A stretch of DNA of 9,273 nt from assembly GCA_016882345.1 (NCBI GenBank), contig VGQR01000056.1:1-9273 (forward strand), in the 5' to 3' direction. A model generated the notes under the pieces. The model made no database searches, was not told where the DNA came from, and saw only the letters and a program-made list of their open reading frames with translations. This document shows positions 1-6,054 of the stretch, in pieces; within the stretch, counting starts at the first letter, position 1; every line of letters starts with the position of its first letter. This DNA comes from Cyanobacteria bacterium K_DeepCast_35m_m2_023. GTDB taxonomy: Bacteria; Cyanobacteriota; Cyanobacteriia; PCC-6307; Cyanobiaceae. The translations under genes and the position numbers were made by a program.

Positions 1-1
1 C

Positions 2-448
2 GACAACGTCTACTACCGCGAGGTGATCGAGCCCCTGCTGATCGGCAATCCTCTGGTCGAGTTCATCGGTGAGGTCGACGATGGGGGCAAGCAGGAGCTG
101 CTGGGCAACGCGCTGGCGCTGCTGTTCCCGATCGATTGGCCCGAGCCGTTCGGGCTGGTGATGATCGAGGCCAATGCCTGCGGCACCCCGGTCATCGCCT
201 GGCGTCACGGCTCCACGCCCGAGGTGATCGAGCAGGGCCTCAACGGCACCCTGGTGACCTTGATTGACGAAGCGATCGAAGCGGTGCGCCACATCGAGCG
301 TTTCGAACGCCACCGCGTGCGCGCCAACTTCGAGCTGCGCTTCAGCGCCAGCCGTCAGGCCGAAAACTACGAGCAGCTGTACCGGCACCTCATCCAGGCC
401 CGGCGCAGTCAAGCTGGCGTGGTCGTGCCGATGCTGCATGCCGCATGA
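2..448 (+). CDS. Glycosyltransferase, GT4/group 1 type (C-terminal part, 5' truncated)
   Basis: This is the C-terminal 148 residues of a retaining GT-B glycosyltransferase; the reading frame is open to the window edge, so the start lies outside. The visible part holds the donor-nucleotide-sugar half of the family 4 fold. The E-x7-E signature sits in EPFGLVMIEANACGTPVIAW (Glu at visible residues 48 and 56), followed by a GSTPEVIEQG loop, which is typical of enzymes binding UDP/ADP/GDP-sugars. The TGA stop lies 11 bases inside the downstream debranching-enzyme gene, so the two are very probably co-transcribed and translationally coupled. The pairing suggests a role in glycan or storage-polysaccharide metabolism. 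The acceptor and donor sugar cannot be read from this fragment. The family call is firm; the exact substrate is unknown. Confidence 0.88.
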   Translation, partial: DNVYYREVIEPLLIGNPLVEFIGEVDDGGKQELLGNALALLFPIDWPEPFGLVMIEANACGTPVIAWRHGSTPEVIEQGLNGTLVTLIDEAIEAVRHIERFERHRVRANFELRFSASRQAENYEQLYRHLIQARRSQAGVVVPMLHAA

Positions 449-2564
449 CCAGCTCCCCCCATTCGTGCTCAAGGACGGGGAAACCTTTGCGATGCTCGAT
501 GGCCGTGGGGAGATCTGCCCCGAGACCCATCCCGATTCGGGGATCTTTCATCGCGGCACCCGCCATGTGAGCCGCCTGCAACTGCTGTTGTGGGGCCAGT
601 CGGGTGCCGTGCTCAGTTCCACCGAGCGCGGTGGGATGGGGGTGCATGTCAGCCATCTCACCAATGCCAGCTCGGCTTTGGGACCGCCCCAGGGGGTGGT
701 TCACATCGAGCGCAGCAGCGTGCTCACCCCGACCTCCTGCCTGCAGGAGCTCTGTTTCACCAACTACGGCGAAGCAGAGCTCGACGTGCCGCTGACGCTG
801 TGCTGTGATGCCGACTTTCGCGACATCTTCGAGGTGCGCGGGCTGTGCCGACCCCAGCGGGGCCACACCGTGCTCAGCTGCCGCAGCGATGCCCTCGAAT
901 GGCGCTATCAGGGGCTCGATGGCGAACTCCGCTGCACGGAGGTGCGCCTGGGGACTCCTCTGCACGAGGTCGGTGATGACCATCTGAGCCTGGCGATCCG
1001 GCTTGCCCCACGCCAGCCGTGGCGGTTGGTGCTCGAACTGACGTTCCATCGGCCCCAACCCTTGCAACTGCAGCCCAGCCCCGAGGCGGCCTACGGCGAC
1101 GCCATCGCGGCAACGATCGCCCGATGTCGCGAGGCCCGCCGGCGTGCAGCGGTGATCAGCAGCGACAACCCAGCCTTCAATGCCTGGCTGGCCCGCTCCT
1201 ATGCGGATGGCCATCTCTTGGCCAGCGAACACGCCCACGGGCTGTATCCCTATGCCGGTGTCCCCTGGTTCAGTTGTCCCTTTGGTCGCGATGGCCTGAT
1301 CACGGCGCGGCAGCTGTTGCTCGTCGAGCCCCGTCTGGCCAGGGGGGTGCTTGGTTTTTTGGCCGAGTCGCAGGCGCAGGCGGACGATCGCAGCAGCGAC
1401 GCCGAGCCCGGCAAGATCCTGCACGAGGCCCGCTTCGGCGAGATGGCAGCCCTTGGGGAGGTGCCGTTTGGCCGCTATTACGGAACCGTTGATGCAACGC
1501 CGCTGTTTGTGATTCTGGCGGCCGACTATCTGGCCCGCAGCGGTGAGATAGCCTTCAACCAGGAGCTGCTGCCGGCGCTTGAGGCCGCCATGGCCTGGAT
1601 TCAGAGGGCCGAGGCGGGCAGCGTGGATGGGTTCCTGCGGTACCGGTGCGCGGCGCAGGGTGGCTTGCGCAATCAGGGCTGGAAGGATTCCGACGATGCG
1701 GTGCACCACAGCGATGGCCGCCTGGCGGAGGGGTCGATCGCCCTGTGCGAAGTGCAGGCCTACAGCTATGGCGCTCACCGCGCGATGGCGGCGATCCAGC
1801 GCCGTTTCGGCCGCCATGACACCGCCGAGACCCTGCTCAATCAGGCCGATGCGCTGCGCACCCGGTTTCATGCCGCCTTCTGGTGTGCGTCGATCGGCAC
1901 CTACGCCATGGCGATCGATGGCGAGGGTCAGCCCTGTGCGGTGCGCAGCTCCAACGCTGGCCACTGTCTGTGGACCGGCATCGCCACCCCCGAGGCGGCG
2001 GCCTCGATTGCCAGGCAGCTGCTGGCTCCCAGCAGTTTCAACGGCTGGGGGGTGCGCACCCTCGATGAACGTGAAGCCCGCTACAACCCGATGAGCTACC
2101 ACAACGGCTCGGTCTGGCCCCATGACAACGCCCTGATCGCCCTCGGGCTGGCGCGGTATGGCTACCGCGCCGAGGCGATGCGCCTCTTCACCGGGTTGTT
2201 CGACACGGCGCGGGCCATGCCGATGCTGCGACTGCCCGAATTGTTCTGCGGGTTCTCGCGCCGCGACGATGAAGGTCCAACCCATTACCCCGTGGCTTGC
2301 AGCCCCCAGGCCTGGGCCAGTGGTGCGGTGTTTGCCCTGCTCGAGGCGGTGACCGGCATGGCCATCGGTCGCGAAGAGACCACCGGCCGGGTGCAGGTGC
2401 AGTTGCGGCATCCAGTGCTGCCACCGGACATCAACGTGCTCGAGATCGGCGGTCTGCGCCTCGCTGAAGAGGAGATCGACCTGCAGTTGCACCGCGGTGA
2501 GCACGACGTCGGCGTGTTGGTGCGGCGCCGCACCAGTGGTGTTGATGTGCTGATCAGCAAGTAG
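438..2564 (+). CDS. Amylo-alpha-1,6-glucosidase (glycogen debranching enzyme family)
   Basis: A cytoplasmic enzyme predicted to hydrolyse alpha-1,6 branch points or related alpha-glucosides of glycogen. I take the start as ATG 438 (708 residues): the N-terminal domain homology begins just after it, and sequence upstream in this frame is the glycosyltransferase read out of frame. The N-terminal ~200 residues look like the beta-rich domain of bacterial debranching proteins (FVLKDGETFAMLDGRGEI, then GIFHRGTRHVS). The (alpha/alpha)6 catalytic domain follows, with VPWFSCPFGRDG at 275-286, NQGWKDSDD at 412-420, MSYHNGSVWPHDN at 552-564 and RLPELFCGF at 598-606. Asp417 and Glu601 lie where I recall the family's catalytic acid and base. 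The gene overlaps the upstream glycosyltransferase by 11 bases. It is intact. The substrate (glycogen versus another alpha-glucan) is inferred. Confidence 0.9.
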   Translation: MPHDQLPPFVLKDGETFAMLDGRGEICPETHPDSGIFHRGTRHVSRLQLLLWGQSGAVLSSTERGGMGVHVSHLTNASSALGPPQGVVHIERSSVLTPTSCLQELCFTNYGEAELDVPLTLCCDADFRDIFEVRGLCRPQRGHTVLSCRSDALEWRYQGLDGELRCTEVRLGTPLHEVGDDHLSLAIRLAPRQPWRLVLELTFHRPQPLQLQPSPEAAYGDAIAATIARCREARRRAAVISSDNPAFNAWLARSYADGHLLASEHAHGLYPYAGVPWFSCPFGRDGLITARQLLLVEPRLARGVLGFLAESQAQADDRSSDAEPGKILHEARFGEMAALGEVPFGRYYGTVDATPLFVILAADYLARSGEIAFNQELLPALEAAMAWIQRAEAGSVDGFLRYRCAAQGGLRNQGWKDSDDAVHHSDGRLAEGSIALCEVQAYSYGAHRAMAAIQRRFGRHDTAETLLNQADALRTRFHAAFWCASIGTYAMAIDGEGQPCAVRSSNAGHCLWTGIATPEAAASIARQLLAPSSFNGWGVRTLDEREARYNPMSYHNGSVWPHDNALIALGLARYGYRAEAMRLFTGLFDTARAMPMLRLPELFCGFSRRDDEGPTHYPVACSPQAWASGAVFALLEAVTGMAIGREETTGRVQVQLRHPVLPPDINVLEIGGLRLAEEEIDLQLHRGEHDVGVLVRRRTSGVDVLISK

Positions 2565-2587
2565 AAGCCCGGCCCGGGTCGTTGTTT

Positions 2588-2604
2588 TTGAGAATCGCTT
2601 GCAA
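2588..2604 (+). promoter_or_regulatory. Fur-like box 1 upstream of the Crp-like regulator
   Basis: TTGAGAATCGCTTGCAA is an imperfect inverted repeat with TTG...CAA ends and closely resembles classical Fur boxes of the TGAGAATCATTTGCAA type. Extended to 2590-2608 it matches 17 of 19 bases of the site at 6003-6021. Its right half (TTGCAA, 2599-2604) could be a -35 element, with TAGGTT at 2623-2628 as a -10 after an 18-base spacer, so a bound repressor would block the promoter. Fur is inferred from site similarity; no fur gene is in the window. Confidence 0.55.
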
Positions 2605-2626
2605 AAAGACGGCCTGCTTGTTTAGG

Positions 2627-2643
2627 TTGCGAGTCATTCGCAA
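2627..2643 (+). promoter_or_regulatory. Fur-like box 2 (strong palindrome) upstream of the Crp-like regulator
   Basis: TTGCGAGTCATTCGCAA has perfect 6-base arms (TTGCGA / TCGCAA) around a 5-base centre. It lies 14 bases before the ATG of the Crp-like gene and directly follows the candidate -10 (TAGGTT, 2623-2628), so it would cover the transcription start or early leader. Together with box 1, whose centre is about 39 bases upstream, it makes a two-site operator. Its right half plus flank (TTCGCAATAAGC) matches the box at 6003 except for one base (TTTGCAATAAGC). Autoregulation by the downstream Crp-like protein is an alternative explanation. Confidence 0.55.
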
Positions 2644-2657
2644 TAAGCATCGCAGAC

Positions 2658-3263
2658 ATGGTGGCCTCCCTCCTCCAGGCGCCCCAAGAGCCATCCCGTG
2701 CGCTGGTACGGCTGGCCATCGGTCAGTCCGTGCTGCTGGATCCGGGACTGCGCCCTGCCGGCTCCTGCATCGAGGTGATCGACGGGGTGGCCCGGGTGTA
2801 CTGCCCCTGCGAGGAGACCGAAGGCATGACCCTGGCCTTTCTGCAGCCGGGCGATCAGTTGCAGACCGATCGCCTCTGCAGCGAGGGGGTCTGCGTTGAG
2901 GCGCTCACGCCGCTGGCCTTCCGCAGCGATGCGGTTCCGTCGTCGGGGCAGGGCTTTGATGCCGTCAACGAATGGACGCTGCAGCTGCTGCGCATCCGCC
3001 ATCTAGGTCAGGCCGAACAGCGGCTCCATGCCCTGTTGGCTCTGCTGGTGAACCGTCTCGGACGGCGTTGCGGTCACTGGTGCGATCTGCCGTTCCGCCT
3101 CACCCATGAGCGCATCGGCGAATTGATCGGCACCACCCGTGTCACCACGACCCGCCTGATCTCGCGCCTGCGGCAGGCCGATCTGATGGCTGTGCCGGCA
3201 GGCGAGCCCAGCATTCGCCTGGCCCCGGCCCTGGTCGAAAGCGCACCCCTGTTCGCCCTGTGA
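2658..3263 (+). CDS. Crp/Fnr-family transcriptional regulator, Cys-rich
   Basis: A 201-residue DNA-binding regulator. Residues ~18-90 resemble the beta-roll sensor domain (IDGVARVYCPCEE, then FLQPGDQLQTDRL). A helix of about 30 residues follows (100-133), then a Crp-type winged helix-turn-helix at 148-177 (LTHERIGELIGTTRVTTTRL). The Arg-Ser/Thr phosphate-binding cassette of true cAMP receptors is not visible, so cAMP is unlikely to be its ligand. Seven cysteines (37, 49, 51, 74, 79, 138, 142), including a CPC and a CGHWC motif, could sense redox state or bind metal; this is inference. Two Fur-like boxes precede the ATG, and its TGA overlaps the GTG start of the next gene. Crp-family genes lying near a ferritin gene are known, as I recall, in marine picocyanobacteria, which supports an iron-related role. 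Targets are unknown. Confidence 0.85.
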   Translation: MVASLLQAPQEPSRALVRLAIGQSVLLDPGLRPAGSCIEVIDGVARVYCPCEETEGMTLAFLQPGDQLQTDRLCSEGVCVEALTPLAFRSDAVPSSGQGFDAVNEWTLQLLRIRHLGQAEQRLHALLALLVNRLGRRCGHWCDLPFRLTHERIGELIGTTRVTTTRLISRLRQADLMAVPAGEPSIRLAPALVESAPLFAL

Positions 3264-3535
3264 CCATGACGACCGACTCGGACACGGTGCTGGGCAGCCT
3301 CTGCCGTGAGACCTGCCGCCTGCGCAGCCGAGCTGCCCAGCTGCTGCAGGACCTTGAGCGCTGCCACAACCCCGGGCTCGTGCAGCGGCTGCACCACGAA
3401 CTCGATGGCCTCAGACGGCGCCGTCAAGAGTTGCAGCGTCTCAGCCTCAGCCTGCTCCGTAGCCCAGCCCTGGGCGATTCGTTGACGATGGCGCTACTCG
3501 ATGAGCTATGCCATCGCCCGTTGGTCTGGTCCTGA
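3260..3535 (+). CDS. Small helical protein of unknown function, coupled to the Crp-like gene
   Basis: I do not recognise this 91-residue protein. It is rich in Leu, Arg and Gln and predicted to be largely alpha-helical, with a possible short coiled coil at ~20-66. It has a C-x3-C pair (Cys15, Cys19) plus Cys35 and Cys84. No signal peptide or membrane segment is visible. The GTG start at 3260 overlaps the stop of the Crp-like gene as GTGA, typical of translational coupling; ATG 3266, two codons later, is an equally possible start. The stop lies 2 bases from the convergent ferritin stop. Expression with the regulator suggests a helper, sensor partner or iron-linked adaptor. That is context only, and the function is not assigned. 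Confidence 0.7.
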   Translation: MTMTTDSDTVLGSLCRETCRLRSRAAQLLQDLERCHNPGLVQRLHHELDGLRRRRQELQRLSLSLLRSPALGDSLTMALLDELCHRPLVWS

Positions 3536-3537
3536 GT

Positions 3538-4122
3538 TCAGGCCAGGGTGATGGGCTGGATCTGGCCGGCGCTGATTTCAGCGTCGATCATCAGCAGGGC
3601 GGCGCTGTTGTCGGCCGCCAGACGCACCCGCCCCAGCAGATGGGCCACCTGGTGTTCACTGTCGATCTGTCCCTGAATCATGGGATCGAGAAAAACGGTG
3701 GTGCGCACGTCGCCGGCCCGCTCGGCCAGGGCATAGAGCTGGTGCAGCGAGGTGGTCACATCGGCTTCCATCTGGAAGACATCGGTCAGGATCTCATCGA
3801 TGCCGGTCCACTGCTGTCTGGGGGCGGGCAGGGCCTCGAACTGCACCCCCTGGGCCCGCTGCACCAGGTAATCGGCAAACAGGCCGGCGTGGCCCAGCTC
3901 ATCGGCGGCCTCCTGTTTGAAGTGTTGGGCAAACCCGCGCCATTCCCGTTGGATGCACCACACGGCCATGGCCGTGTAAGCGATGTGGGCTTGCCGCTCC
4001 ATCGTCAGGTGGTGCTGCAGAGCCTCCAGCAGATCGGGTTCCATCGGCTGGGCCATGGCGCGGCCAGCGGGTCCCAGGCGTAGGGCTGGACGCCTCTCCT
4101 CGGCCAGTCGTCCCTCAACCAT
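3538..4122 (-). CDS. Non-haem ferritin (bacterial Ftn type, marine Synechococcus-like)
   Basis: An iron-storage ferritin that oxidises Fe(II) and stores it as mineral inside a 24-subunit shell. Ferroxidase ligands can be read: Glu42 (TMERQAHIAY), Glu75 and His78 (DELGHA), Glu119 (QMEAD) and Gln152 (IQGQID). Tyr49 aligns with the ferroxidase-site Tyr40 that I recall from Synechococcus CC9311 ferritin, and RTTVFLDP and LLGRV are shared with that protein. From ATG 4122 it has 194 residues. ATG 4056 would give the usual ~172, but the GPAGRA stretch before it resembles the N-terminus of the Synechococcus homologue, so a start upstream of 4056 is favoured. A GAGGAGAGG run lies within the N-terminal part but about 45 bases from the inner ATG. 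Convergent with the Crp-like pair and divergent from the sigma gene. Family certain; start uncertain. Confidence 0.92.
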   Translation of the reverse strand: MVEGRLAEERRPALRLGPAGRAMAQPMEPDLLEALQHHLTMERQAHIAYTAMAVWCIQREWRGFAQHFKQEAADELGHAGLFADYLVQRAQGVQFEALPAPRQQWTGIDEILTDVFQMEADVTTSLHQLYALAERAGDVRTTVFLDPMIQGQIDSEHQVAHLLGRVRLAADNSAALLMIDAEISAGQIQPITLA

Positions 4123-4263
4123 GGCTTGCAGCGGCGCTGTGGCTTTTCACGCTAGCGGTGGGGAGCGGTCCGCGCCCCTGCTGCTTTTCACTCGACTGGG
4201 GGATTGGATCGGCGGCGCCCGTTGAAGAAGCTGACGCTGTTCGACACGCAAGCGCCCTCAGCC

Positions 4264-5100
4264 ATGGGGACCAGTCAGGCCAAAACCCGAATGCGTCAGG
4301 ACACCTGTGTCCAGCATTGGCTGCGTCAGGCGGGGACCCTGCCGTTGTTGACCCCGGCTGAAGAACTGCATCTGGGTCACTTGATTCAATGGGGGCAGCA
4401 GCCCGGTGCCAGCGCAGGCGACCGCCGGGCCGGGTTGCGAGCCAAGCGGCGCATGGTCAGCGCCAACCTGCGTCTGGTGGTGTCCATTGCCAAGACCTTT
4501 GGCCACCGGCTGAGGGGCAACAGCATGCAGTTCGAGGATCTGCTTCAAGAAGGCTGCATCGGCCTCAACCGCGCCGCCGAAAAGTTTGCCCCCCAGTCCG
4601 GTTGCCGTTTTTCGACCTATGCCTACCTCTGGGTGCGCCAGTTCATGGCCTACGCCCTTGAGTCGAATGCCGGCAGCGTCCGCTTGCCCCATCGCCTCAC
4701 GCAGCAACTTCACCGCCTGGCCTATCAAGGCACCAACGTCAACGACGCCCCGCACGAGCGCGAGCGGCTCCAGGCCGCCCGCCAATGGTTGCTGCCCCTG
4801 AGCCTCGACGAGCCCCAGCTGGCCCATGAGGGCCTGCGGGTGATCGATGGCGTTGCCGACAACCGCGGGGCCAATCCCTTCGAGCAGCTCGACTACGAGC
4901 GGGTGATGCATTGCATCCACGCCAGCGGCATCGATGTGCGGCCGCTCTATGCGGTGGTGGTCGAGGGGGCCAGCATCACGGCCCTGTCGCGCCAGCGCGG
5001 CATCAGCAAGCAGGCCCTGAGCAAGCGACTGCAGCGCGATCGCGCCAAGTTGGCCCTGGTGGTCTCCGGCCACCACAACCTGATCGGCCAGGCGGGCTGA
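4264..5100 (+). CDS. Sigma-70 family RNA polymerase sigma factor (divergent, alternative)
   Basis: An RNA polymerase specificity subunit. Numbered from ATG 4264 (278 residues), a region 1.2-like stretch (HWLRQAGTLPLLTPAEE) comes first, then region 2 with NLRLVVSIAKTFGHR from 68, FEDLLQEGCIGLNRAAEKF from 90 and RFSTYAYLWVRQF at 115-127 (core binding and -10 recognition). The region 4 helix-turn-helix is at ~238-263 (ITALSRQRGISKQALSKRL). It resembles cyanobacterial group 2 factors, but there is a short insertion (RLRGNSMQ) between regions 2.1 and 2.2. The region 4 recognition helix also departs from the usual RERVRQIE, so its -35 preference probably differs. A TTG codon at 4204 would add 20 residues and ATG 4291 would remove 9. 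Divergent from ferritin and followed after 83 bases by a LuxR-type gene. Regulon unknown. Confidence 0.87.
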   Translation: MGTSQAKTRMRQDTCVQHWLRQAGTLPLLTPAEELHLGHLIQWGQQPGASAGDRRAGLRAKRRMVSANLRLVVSIAKTFGHRLRGNSMQFEDLLQEGCIGLNRAAEKFAPQSGCRFSTYAYLWVRQFMAYALESNAGSVRLPHRLTQQLHRLAYQGTNVNDAPHERERLQAARQWLLPLSLDEPQLAHEGLRVIDGVADNRGANPFEQLDYERVMHCIHASGIDVRPLYAVVVEGASITALSRQRGISKQALSKRLQRDRAKLALVVSGHHNLIGQAG

Positions 5101-5183
5101 TCGTCTGCAGCCGTGCCCGACCTGGCTGCCACTGCAGCAGATCGGCCCTACATTGACGCCGTGGGGCTGCTGTTGCCGAGTCG

Positions 5184-5921
5184 ATGGACGCAGTCCAGTC
5201 GTACCTGACCTATTCGGCACCGCGCGGTGCGCTCGACCGACTGCTCGAGCAAGAACGCATTTTGTTCTGTTGCCAAAGCCGGCTGCTGGCGGCGGTGTGG
5301 GTCCGTTCCGAACGGGCCCGCTCGCGGTTGGGGGACGACGAGATGCCCGAGCGCCTGGTTGGAGCCTGCACCACCGATCAAGAAGCCCTGGCGCTGATTG
5401 CCACCAGCCCGCCCACCCTGTTGGTGACCACGCAGCTGCTCGAGCGTGGCTCGGGGCTCGAGCTGATCGTTGAGGCCAAGCGCCAGTTGCCCGAGATCCG
5501 CTCGCTGCTGTTTCTGCAGCACCACCATCCCTCGTTGCTGGAGGAAGCGGTCAAAACCCACAGCGACGGCATCCTGCTCGAATCCGGAATGGGGTCGGGC
5601 CATCTGATGACCGCCATCCGCATCATCAGCCAGGGGGGCATGTACCTCGAACCTCGGATTGCCCGCTTGCTGCATGGCAGCCGACGGTTCAGTGATCCTG
5701 GGCTCACCCGACGGGAACTGGAGGTGATGCAGCAGGTCGTGATGGGTCTCAACGACCGGGAGATTGGCGCCGCCCTGCACCTGGCCACCGACACGGTCAA
5801 GCACCATCTCAAGCAGGTGTATCACAAGCTCAACGCCCACAACCGCACCCGCGCGGCGATCGCCCTGGTGCTGATGGGTCTGCTGGACCCACCCCACCCG
5901 CTCTTGCCCGATCCGGGCTGA
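5184..5921 (+). CDS. NarL/LuxR-type regulator with a degenerate receiver domain
   Basis: A 245-residue DNA-binding regulator. The C-terminal LuxR/GerE helix-turn-helix (174 to ~232) is well conserved: LTRRELEVMQQVVMGLNDRE, TDTVKHHLKQVYHKL. The N-terminal ~25-155 has the length and pattern of a receiver domain (PTLLVTTQLLERGSGLELI, then HSDGILLESG, then the linker helix ending ISQGGMYLEP). However, the phosphoacceptor Asp is replaced by Thr83 and the conserved Lys after beta-5 by Glu. It should therefore not be phosphorylated in the usual way, and may be constitutive, ligand-driven or controlled by its own level. No histidine kinase is nearby. ATG 5184 is used as the first start giving a complete receiver domain; no clear ribosome site precedes it. 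Same direction as the sigma gene, possibly co-transcribed. Confidence 0.87.
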   Translation: MDAVQSYLTYSAPRGALDRLLEQERILFCCQSRLLAAVWVRSERARSRLGDDEMPERLVGACTTDQEALALIATSPPTLLVTTQLLERGSGLELIVEAKRQLPEIRSLLFLQHHHPSLLEEAVKTHSDGILLESGMGSGHLMTAIRIISQGGMYLEPRIARLLHGSRRFSDPGLTRRELEVMQQVVMGLNDREIGAALHLATDTVKHHLKQVYHKLNAHNRTRAAIALVLMGLLDPPHPLLPDPG

Positions 5922-5950
5922 GGCCACAACCGCCCCAAGCCGCAAGCCAC

Positions 5951-5966
5951 TGTGCGATCGATCACA
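5951..5966 (+). promoter_or_regulatory. Crp-type palindrome upstream of the Cys-rich small protein gene
   Basis: TGTGC-GATCGA-TCACA differs by one base from the Crp-family consensus TGTGA-N6-TCACA, with the exact 6-base spacer. Its right half also begins a second inverted repeat, ATCACA-TCGTCC-TGTGAT (5961-5978). It lies 89 bases before ATG 6055 and 37 bases before the Fur-like box, a position suited to an activator. Whether the Crp-like protein encoded at 2658-3263 or another Crp-family member binds here is inference. Confidence 0.45.
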
Positions 5967-6002
5967 TCGTCCTGTGATGCCTCCCTTGTTGGGGGCGCTA
6001 AG

Positions 6003-6021
6003 GAGAATCGTTTGCAATAAG
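6003..6021 (+). promoter_or_regulatory. Fur-like box 3 upstream of the Cys-rich small protein gene
   Basis: GAGAATCGTTTGCAATAAG matches 17 of 19 bases of the site at 2590-2608 and resembles the classical Fur-box form GAGAATCATTTGCAA. It ends 33 bases before ATG 6055, where a repressor would block transcription of the small gene. I could not place a convincing -10/-35 pair here. It could alternatively serve a promoter reading only into the small gene's leader. Confidence 0.55.
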
Positions 6022-6054
6022 CTCACAACAACGTTGCCCACTGGCCCGCTCGTT

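Noticed and set aside
390..2504. A 704-codon open frame on the minus strand across the debranching enzyme gene
   Set aside because: It lies entirely opposite a gene with clear catalytic motifs. Its translation is low-complexity (Gln/His/Gly/Ala-rich) with no recognisable domain, as expected from codon bias in GC-rich DNA.
2569..2589. GC-rich CCCGGCCCGGG followed by a T-rich run, considered as a terminator of the debranching gene
   Set aside because: The palindrome leaves no room for a stable loop, so an intrinsic terminator is not supported.
3508..4083. A 191-codon plus-strand open frame opposite ferritin
   Set aside because: The ferritin frame has all ferroxidase ligands. The opposing frame is a Gly/Leu/His-rich shadow with no family resemblance.
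4258..5220. A 320-codon minus-strand open frame opposite the sigma factor
   Set aside because: Shadow of the sigma gene, which carries intact region 2 and region 4 motifs.
5954..5963. GCGATCGATC resembling the cyanobacterial HIP1 repeat GCGATCGC
   Set aside because: It does not match the full octamer, and the bases are better explained as the centre of the Crp-type palindrome.
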